Shown in pieces: positions 57,256 through 64,000 of a DNA stretch of 64,000 nt; positions within the stretch are counted from its first letter, which is position 1; every line of letters starts with the position of its first letter. The notes below the pieces were generated by a model. The model was given only the letters and a program-made list of their open reading frames with translations, ran no database searches and was not told the origin of the DNA. The translations under genes and the position numbers were made by a program. This stretch comes from Isoetes taiwanensis. Its lineage: Eukaryota; Streptophyta; Lycopodiopsida; Isoetales; Isoetaceae. The DNA lies in NCBI GenBank assembly GCA_021234155.1, contig JAJEKV010000005.1, forward strand, positions 15,908,826 to 15,972,825, read 5' to 3'.

Positions 57256-60200
57256 AAAATTGAATCTATTTTGAGTTTAATTTTGTGTTGCATAAACTTC
57301 CACGTTTTTAGTTTTGTATTTGGAATTAGGTGAATTACGTGCAGGCGGCGCTGTTGGGGGGATTTGAGGAGCTTGTTGCCATTTAGATATACTGCGACCA
57401 TTGCATATGCGGAAATGGAATGGAGCGAATTTCCGCGTGGCCAATTTGGGGTGCATGACCTTGTGGCTTGTTGCCGATGAGGATGGGAAGAGCCAGTAAC
57501 TTTGTATGTCGCAGAGGATATGCTTTGGGGCGATTGGAGGTAGGAATATGGAATTTCTTAGCTGGAATGGTTAAATTTGTTCTCTTGTTTTTGTTTGAAT
57601 TTGGTGCAAGCCTTGATGATAGCGGCATGTGTTTGTCGAGTGGGACAGTGCGATAGATTAGTTAATAATATTACATGCATTGGTTTAAACTTGTCATCAG
57701 CGGTGCATGCAAATGCATTGCCCATCTATTTAGCTTTGTAGGCCAGTGTGGCGGTCAAAAAATTAGGCCTCGATTTCAAACTTTTGAGATCCAGTTGTAG
57801 CCAGTCAAAAGAAATTGACCTCGATTTCAAGCTTTTTGAATCCCATGTGTCCAGCTTTTTATACGTAGCTTTGAAAGAAGCGGCCAAGATTACTTTCTGA
57901 AAGTTTTGGAGATTTCCTTCTTGTTATGGCTGGCATGGCTATGGATATTAAGTAGAAGCGGCAAGATTGAGAGTGAAGGTACATAAATTATTTCTGCCAA
58001 AGGTTATTACGGAGGAGGTAGAGTGTGTCGCGATCTGAGAGGAGGTTGGATGGGGGCAATTAAAGTCAACTGTCTTGGCCAGCGAGGCGTTGGGCGGTAT
58101 CTGGCGGATTGAGGAATAGGAGACGAGATGCGAATTCAGTCGGTTAAGTCTTTACTGCGAAATTTGGATGTTCAGCGTGCTAATTAGTAGACCCGGGGTA
58201 GATATGGCCAGTGGTGATAGCGGGTTGCCTCCGGGCCGGCTAGCGTGATGGGCGTGGGTGGGCAGGGCGACTTAGTGAGTAAGATCGCCCGCGAGGTCTA
58301 TGAAGATCCCGCGTGACCCATTTGTGTTTCCACAAAGGCTACTTGATGAAATCCCAGGTGTAGAGCGTGGTGGGGTGGAAGGGGAAGATGCGCTCTTTAG
58401 CGGTAGTGAGTGGGGCGGAAGGGTGGACGTGGAAGGGGAGACAAGTTAGAATTTGTAGAGCCCATTCTTGATCTTTGTCTCGGGGAAAAGCATGTAAAGA
58501 AAGGCTGGGGGGGGAATCACATATATCCTGAGGGGTGGAAGCGGGGCGAAGGGAGGAAGGGAAGAGGGGCTGACTAGTATGTTTGAAGAGCACCTTGGTG
58601 TGGACATTGGAGGGAAATTTGGCGAAGAGGTTGTCAGAATTACCTTGGATTCTAGATGCCATGGGTGACTATTGTGTTTGGAGAACGAGGATGTGCCCAT
58701 TGCATTTATGGCGTGTAGTAGATTTTATGACGAGTGCAAAGCGGTGTTGTAGCGCGAAGGGGCTCTTCTTAAGATCATTTGCATGTAAACATTAGGATCA
58801 AAAATTTCCTTGGTTGGAACCATAAGCGGTTGAGGGGCAATGATTTTTGTTGAGGCTTTGGCGGGAAGGCCCAGGCTCCATTCATTTTGAAAGTTGGTTG
58901 GCTATTGTTTAAAGGACACAGGTGGCTTGCATTTAAGGTGCATTTACACAATGTAATGCATTGGCAGATAAAGGTTGGGAAGGAGTTATATATCGCTATA
59001 TAGCCTTTGGAGATGTGAAGAATTTAGTCTTTGCATTAATAGGAACATCATGGCGAGCCTATCATTATATGTTATACCATAGTGGCGAGGTTTGGTGCAT
59101 CATTTATCCATTGATAAATGTATATTCCGGTAGCAAGTTTAGGCTAAGCGAGTTCGTGGGTTTTGCCAAAATACTTCGGCCTCACATTATCTTTAGAAGC
59201 GGGTCAACAGCATGGAGGATAATGCTGCACACGAGAGATCTAAACACAAAGATGTAAGAATGGATTGTTTTGGGACTCAGCGGGGATTGTGCGGTTGAGA
59301 AGATTGGGAGAAAAGAAGGAAATGTATGTGGGATAAGCCGGGGACGTTCCGATGGTGGAGAGGAGGGAGGATGGGCAATAATGAGATGGATGGATTTATG
59401 CGGATATAGTAGGATTGGAAGCCCTATGGGAGATTCCTGGCGATGATTGTGATTTCATTAGATTCATTATGCATGATTGGACCTTTGATGTTGCTTGAGT
59501 ATTGCTAATTGGTATCTTCTTGATGAATGGGTGCAATTGATGGGCCAGATGTAAAGGGTGATTGTTTTAAGCGGCAATCTCGATGAAAGCGATAATGGAA
59601 TCGGTCGCGGGTGGAGTGTGGAGATGGAGGGCGGATAACATTGTTACACATTTGCAAGGCGGCAATCAATTAAGGAGGTTTGTGAAGTTGTATGGCTTCA
59701 AAGCACTTACGAAGATGTGGATGAATTCAAGCAAGTGTGGATCTTGTTGAGAGGCATGGAGTGAGCTCCATATCTTGGAAAGGTGGTTTATTGCGCCCAC
59801 ATCTAAAATCTGCATAGAGGCCTCCCTCTTGAAAGCCGTGAGCTAGATGCTCTTAAGCCTTGATTATGATCCTTCCATTTGGATGCTCGAAAAGGAAAGA
59901 GAAACGCGTTGGGGAGTGGAGGCTCTTAGAAGCTTGACGCCTTGTGATAGTGCTTTTTGGTGTGAGAATGTATTATATTGCAATGTAAATACGTGTGAGA
60001 TGTTAATGTGGATATTTGTTCTTGAATATAACGATGTGTATAGGTTGTACATGTAATGAAGGATGGAAATAAATATTTCTATGGTTCGTTTTAACCTTAG
60101 GAAGTGGCAAAGTGTTTTCTTGTGTAAAAAACCTTGACCCTCGATTTGGCATGATCTTGAGAATATTCTCGAAATCAATGGCTCACATGAAACCATCGAT

Positions 60201-62100
60201 AAAAAACCCATAAACCATGAAATAGAGATTTTGTGTTGCATTAACAACTCAATAAAATATTAAATTTGATCAAAAAGAAGAAAAGTAAACATTTACGTCG
60301 TGCCAACGCCAAAATCAAGCTTATGTCTGGAGGTTCTGCAATTTATCCTCAAATCGCTCCAAAATCCTTATTCTTGCCTTGAGAATCAGGAAGAATCATC
60401 GCCCCATTGCTCCTCTTTCTCAAATCCGCTGAATCGACCCTTATGTTCTCGTAAGGAAGAAGGTTGAAAATGCCAGATCCTGAAAGCCCTCTCAAGATAT
60501 TTATGATCTGCAAAGTGCAAGGACTCCTACATTTACGTTTTAGATGGCAAAGAAGGGCTCCTCTTTTTAAGGTCTGCGATGTTGGGATGGCACGCTACTT
60601 AGCGGGGATAATGTCGATCAACAGCCGTAATGTTGAGCCCACTTAACCGTCCAATTGGTATATCCGACGATACAATTAGAAATATTCTTCCAGCCCACCC
60701 AACAAGGGTTTGCCCTTGGTGCTCAAAAATATCTATAAGCTCTCTCTTAGTCATTACATGCTCCCAAAATTTTTTATCTCTGTGCTATCTGACGAGACAA
60801 TTTTTTATCGCAAGTATATCATGAGATAATGAGAGACACTTATCTCTACCGTTGTCACAACGAGGCGGATTAAAGTGAAAAAAAAAACATCTTGGGATTT
60901 CCTAGCTAACACTTTTAGGGATCTCTCTCTTTTCAGGATCCCACATTTCTGGTTCTTGCTGCGCTAAAACACTCGCCATCATGCTTTGCGGGAGAAACGC
61001 CGGTGCACACAGCTCCTGAGAGCAGGACCACAGGCAGCCGGAGGGAGCAGGGAATAGCCAGACGGATGGAGCCCAGTGCCTGAGAATAAAGGCAGACGGA
61101 TGGACATTTCTTCTAATTTTCTCTTCTTAGGGACAATTTAGGCGGGGGTTTTGTCTATCCATTTCTGTAAGTCAACCTTTGGGCTTCAAAATCGTTTTTT
61201 ACTCCAAAAGCGCCCAATTTTTTCTCTTCAATGTGATTTTTGGAAGCCCAAATTTGTTCTTGAAAGCCCAAATCTGTTCTAGTACCAAATCCCGAACAAA
61301 CCAAAATCTGAAATCTATAATCCAAGGCAGGGGAATTAGTGAAATATTTCCATTGAAATAGAGACCACAAGAATCGGAAAGCATCTCCTCAGCATTGAAT
61401 CAGGAATAGAGGCTATGGATTCTTTTTTATGATAGTCGTATCATTCCTATAAATTTTATGTATGTCGGTTCACGGAAAGAATTAAAATAAAAACCACGAA
61501 CGAGAAAAGATTATTCTAAAGAAGAATCAGCAGGAGTTACATTCCCAAAATACACACATTTTGCGGCCCGGGGAGAAAGCGGCCCGATCCACCGATAGGC
61601 TACAGCCATGCCGTCGACTTCATAACCCAAATGATATTTCTTGGAAAGGATCATGATTGAGTTGGGAACAAAGGAGCCCCGGAAGAAAAGAAGCTTGAGG
61701 GGTTTCTTGTGGAAAATACAGTGCAGGCGGGGAAGGTATGTATGCTAATCATTGGAGAAAAGGGGAAGGAATAGAATTGAGTTTGTTGGTGCGGGAGAGA
61801 AGCCACAAGCGGTACGATTCCTTAAAAAATCTGTTAAAACATAAGACATGGATAGGCGTGAATCGAGGAATAGAGCCCCCGGAAAAAATGGATGGAGCGA
61901 GGAGCTAGAAGAGTTTGATGCCATAAGCAGTACTCTCTGGAAGAAGAAGGCATATCGAGAGGAGTTCGACGCCATAGTCTTTTTCATTTAAGAAGAAAAC
62001 ATACTTGAGAACCAAAAAACTTTCCACGAGGCCCCAAAAAACTTTCCACGACTTAGAAACCAAAATGGAAACTTAATGGGTTATGTATAATGGAAGCCCT
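57256..62100. other. Anonymous sequence upstream of the RING gene
   Basis: No recognised domain on either strand. A pair of about 55-bp direct repeats is at 57,743-57,800 and 57,801-57,854 (CCTCGATTTCAA shared). Plus-strand frames at 58,961-59,257 and 59,847-60,056 have no recognisable domain. The part 57,900-60,000 looks frameshift-rich like the other degraded repeats. Confidence 0.4.
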
Positions 62101-62215
62101 AGGTGATTAGGGCAAATTTATCTCTCGGTGTGGTCAACAAAACCCACTCTCACCCCATCTCTCCCACTTCTCCCATCTCGTATTGTCTCTGCGCCAATCT
62201 CTAAAGTGTGGCCAA

Positions 62216-62220
<5 letters not shown>

Positions 62221-62267
<47 letters not shown>
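62221..62267. repeat. (CT)23 microsatellite
   Basis: An uninterrupted CT run of 47 bp. The Ser-Leu frames across it are artefacts. Confidence 0.98.
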
Positions 62268-62271
<4 letters not shown>

Positions 62272-62559
62272 ATGAGTGTGGGGCTCAAGCAGCACACTCA
62301 GGCAAGTCAGATCCCATCTCAGCCCGGGCCATCCCGGTCCAATGGCTCCTTTCTAAGAACAAAGGAAAGGCCCGGATCACGTCCTTGAGCATCGACCAGC
62401 AGAGATGTTTGGTCTCTGGTAACGAGGACGATGCGGAGAAGGGTCTTGAGCAACTGCGCAGCCCACATGGAACATCACCTCAGACAATGGAGTGGGTACT
62501 TTAGCGACCAGCTCGGTAGGGCACCCGATCCCTCCCGCGGATAGGCATGGCCACAGTTG

Positions 62560-64000
62560 TATCTGAAGGATGTTAACATGGAAGCGGTGATTTACTTAGA
62601 TGGCATCTTGACGGAACCCAGCGAGAATGGGGGCCTCGTGATGCAATCCTCACGGCATTGTTCAATAAAGCTTGTTGCGAGAGAAGGCTTCCCTGCTGAT
62701 GGACCACTAAGCGAGTAGTGCCCATATACAAAGCGGGGACCCTCAATGCTAGGCCAACTTCTGCGTCTGTGGTCAGCTCTCTCTTTGCAAAGCGTTGGTG
62801 GCATCCCTTGGCGGCCCGGTGACAATATGAAGCGGAGAGTCTGAGAGAGCTCTTACCAGGCGAGGGTTTAGGCCCGGACATTCCACCATTGATCATGTCG
62901 CTACTCTGGCACATTGATTTGAGGGATGGCGAGGTCAGCTAGCCCGAACGCAATGCGTTGTTTAGAGTCGATTTTGCAAAAGTTGACATAGTACCCGCGG
63001 CAAGCTCTACAGGACGGTGTATTTGGGACCCCCACGGACTACTTGAGAATCTGCGATGCATATATAGGTTGTCGCGAGGCATGCTCGGTAGGTATCATCA
63101 AGCGGCCGGTGAAATTGTCAGTAGAGTAGCATTAGATCGCGTCCGGTTGCCCTCTTCCCCACATATTTGGCTATACATTTGATGCGGTTGGAAGGTGGCT
63201 CTCACGAGCATGGAAGGCGGCGGGCCTTTATCTGTGCATCACAATCAGGCAACTCATATATCGTGATATCAACCTCATGGCTACTCGGAATACGGCGTCA
63301 TCTGGATACTCTTGACACTTTTGCCAAGATTCCAGCGGCATGGAGTTAACTTGGCCAAAACGCTAGTTGCATGCGATCGTAAATCCGGCCGGGGCTTCCA
63401 CCTTCACTTACGGGGGCAAGAGGTAGAGGTGGCTCAGGCCTATAAGTACTTGGGGATTGAGTTCTCAACTATCACTTGTTGGGATAAATGTCGGATTGCG
63501 GGTCCTGGCCCGGGTTGGAAAGCACTATATGCCATGCGGAACAATGACCCTGCAAAGGCGAGTTATGCGCTGGGGCCTGATCACATTTGTTTAGGGCCTT
63601 GGTTGGTAGGTCCTTTTGTATGGGGGCGGAGGAAGTGTAGAATTAAGGTGATATCCCTCGGCACACGGAATGACCTCGGCGGTGCGAGAGGGCCTTCTGC
63701 TTACCCGGGCCACAGGGGTGAAGTTCACGGTTAATTACCGGATCCTACTCTCAGGGAGGCCGGGCTTTCTACCCCTTCCCAGTGACATCATTGGAGCGCC
63801 ATATCGTTTGCTTCCAAAGGTGGAGTCGCTATGGGCGATGCTCGCTGCCCCATCTTGGCACAGCGCGGTGATGGGTCCCCAATGCACTGAAATCCTGCTT
63901 TGGAAAGACAAAAATGACTCGATGGTTCTCCGGCGTGCCGGGGCAAACGAGATCGCGTCCGGTGGACAAAAGAAAGATCGCGAGGCGCTGGCTGTACCTA
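62560..64000 (+). pseudogene. Non-LTR retrotransposon RT, heavily frameshifted
   Basis: Plus-strand pieces in successive frames give GFRPGHSTIDHVATLAH (62,864-62,917, the RT gate motif), LIYRDINLMAT (63,253-63,285, in place of a YADD box), NLAKTLVACDRKSGRGF and AYKYLGIEFST (63,346-63,470), and WKALYAMRNN near 63,515. This order is diagnostic of a LINE reverse transcriptase. It is a different LINE type from 3,078-5,374. It runs off the right edge. No ATG or 5' end is visible. Confidence 0.8.

Noticed and set aside
57468-57656. Small plus-strand gene divergent from the RING gene
   Set aside because: 62 codons, no domain, no promoter evidence, and flanking sequence is anonymous.
62128-62504. 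Plus-strand frames with Ser-Leu repeats
   Set aside because: They are created by the (CT)23 microsatellite.

Overview
The window is nuclear DNA of a land plant. It holds Ty3/gypsy and Ty1/copia LTR retrotransposons, plant-type LINEs, microsatellites, and one intact eight-exon gene with short GT-AG introns whose product matches the plant RNFT1/RNFT2-type RING membrane protein family. I cannot name the species. The short introns (68 to 191 bp) argue weakly against a conifer.

Positions 1-27,356 are one nest of elements inside elements. The outermost is a 5'-truncated Ty1/copia element on the + strand (23,460-27,356, intact 3' LTR). A minus-strand Ty3/gypsy element (G2, 14,876-23,459, continuing beyond the left edge) sits in it. 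Between its primer binding site and its gag, G2 carries about 4.4 kb of extra sequence with two additional reading frames. One is an unrecognised protein (17,845-19,341). The other is a histone H3 with a normal-looking tail start, a charged insert of roughly 270 residues and a complete H3 histone fold (20,111-21,264). A second gypsy element (G1, 1-14,875, minus strand) is inserted in the G2 reverse transcriptase. G1 encodes two RNase H domains, one placed upstream of its RT. G1 in turn contains a foldback element (2,696-6,790), and that contains a 5'-truncated LINE (3,078-5,374) with a 13-bp target duplication. Another copy of the foldback family, in opposite orientation, interrupts the copia element (23,722-25,005).

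Positions 27,357-42,300 hold no gene I can support: tandem repeats, a duplicated splice-like segment, a 7-kb purine-rich tract, two more relatives of the foldback family and a GA microsatellite. Positions 42,363-49,320 are a large direct duplication containing gypsy LTR relatives, a LINE tail and tRNA-like (SINE-like) units. Positions 49,340-53,640 are a badly broken gypsy element (G3) related to G2.

The only intact host gene is at 54,551-56,664 (minus strand), with a TATA box near 57,250 and an AATAAA downstream of the stop. From 57,300 to the end there is anonymous sequence, a (CT)23 microsatellite and, from about 62,560, a frameshifted non-LTR reverse transcriptase on the + strand.

The most interesting item is the histone H3-like frame with its companion frame inside G2. 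Both lie in the element's own orientation, between its PBS and gag, each with a TATA-like sequence upstream. Both are broken here, so the copy is dead, but the arrangement suggests a retroelement lineage that picked up host genes.
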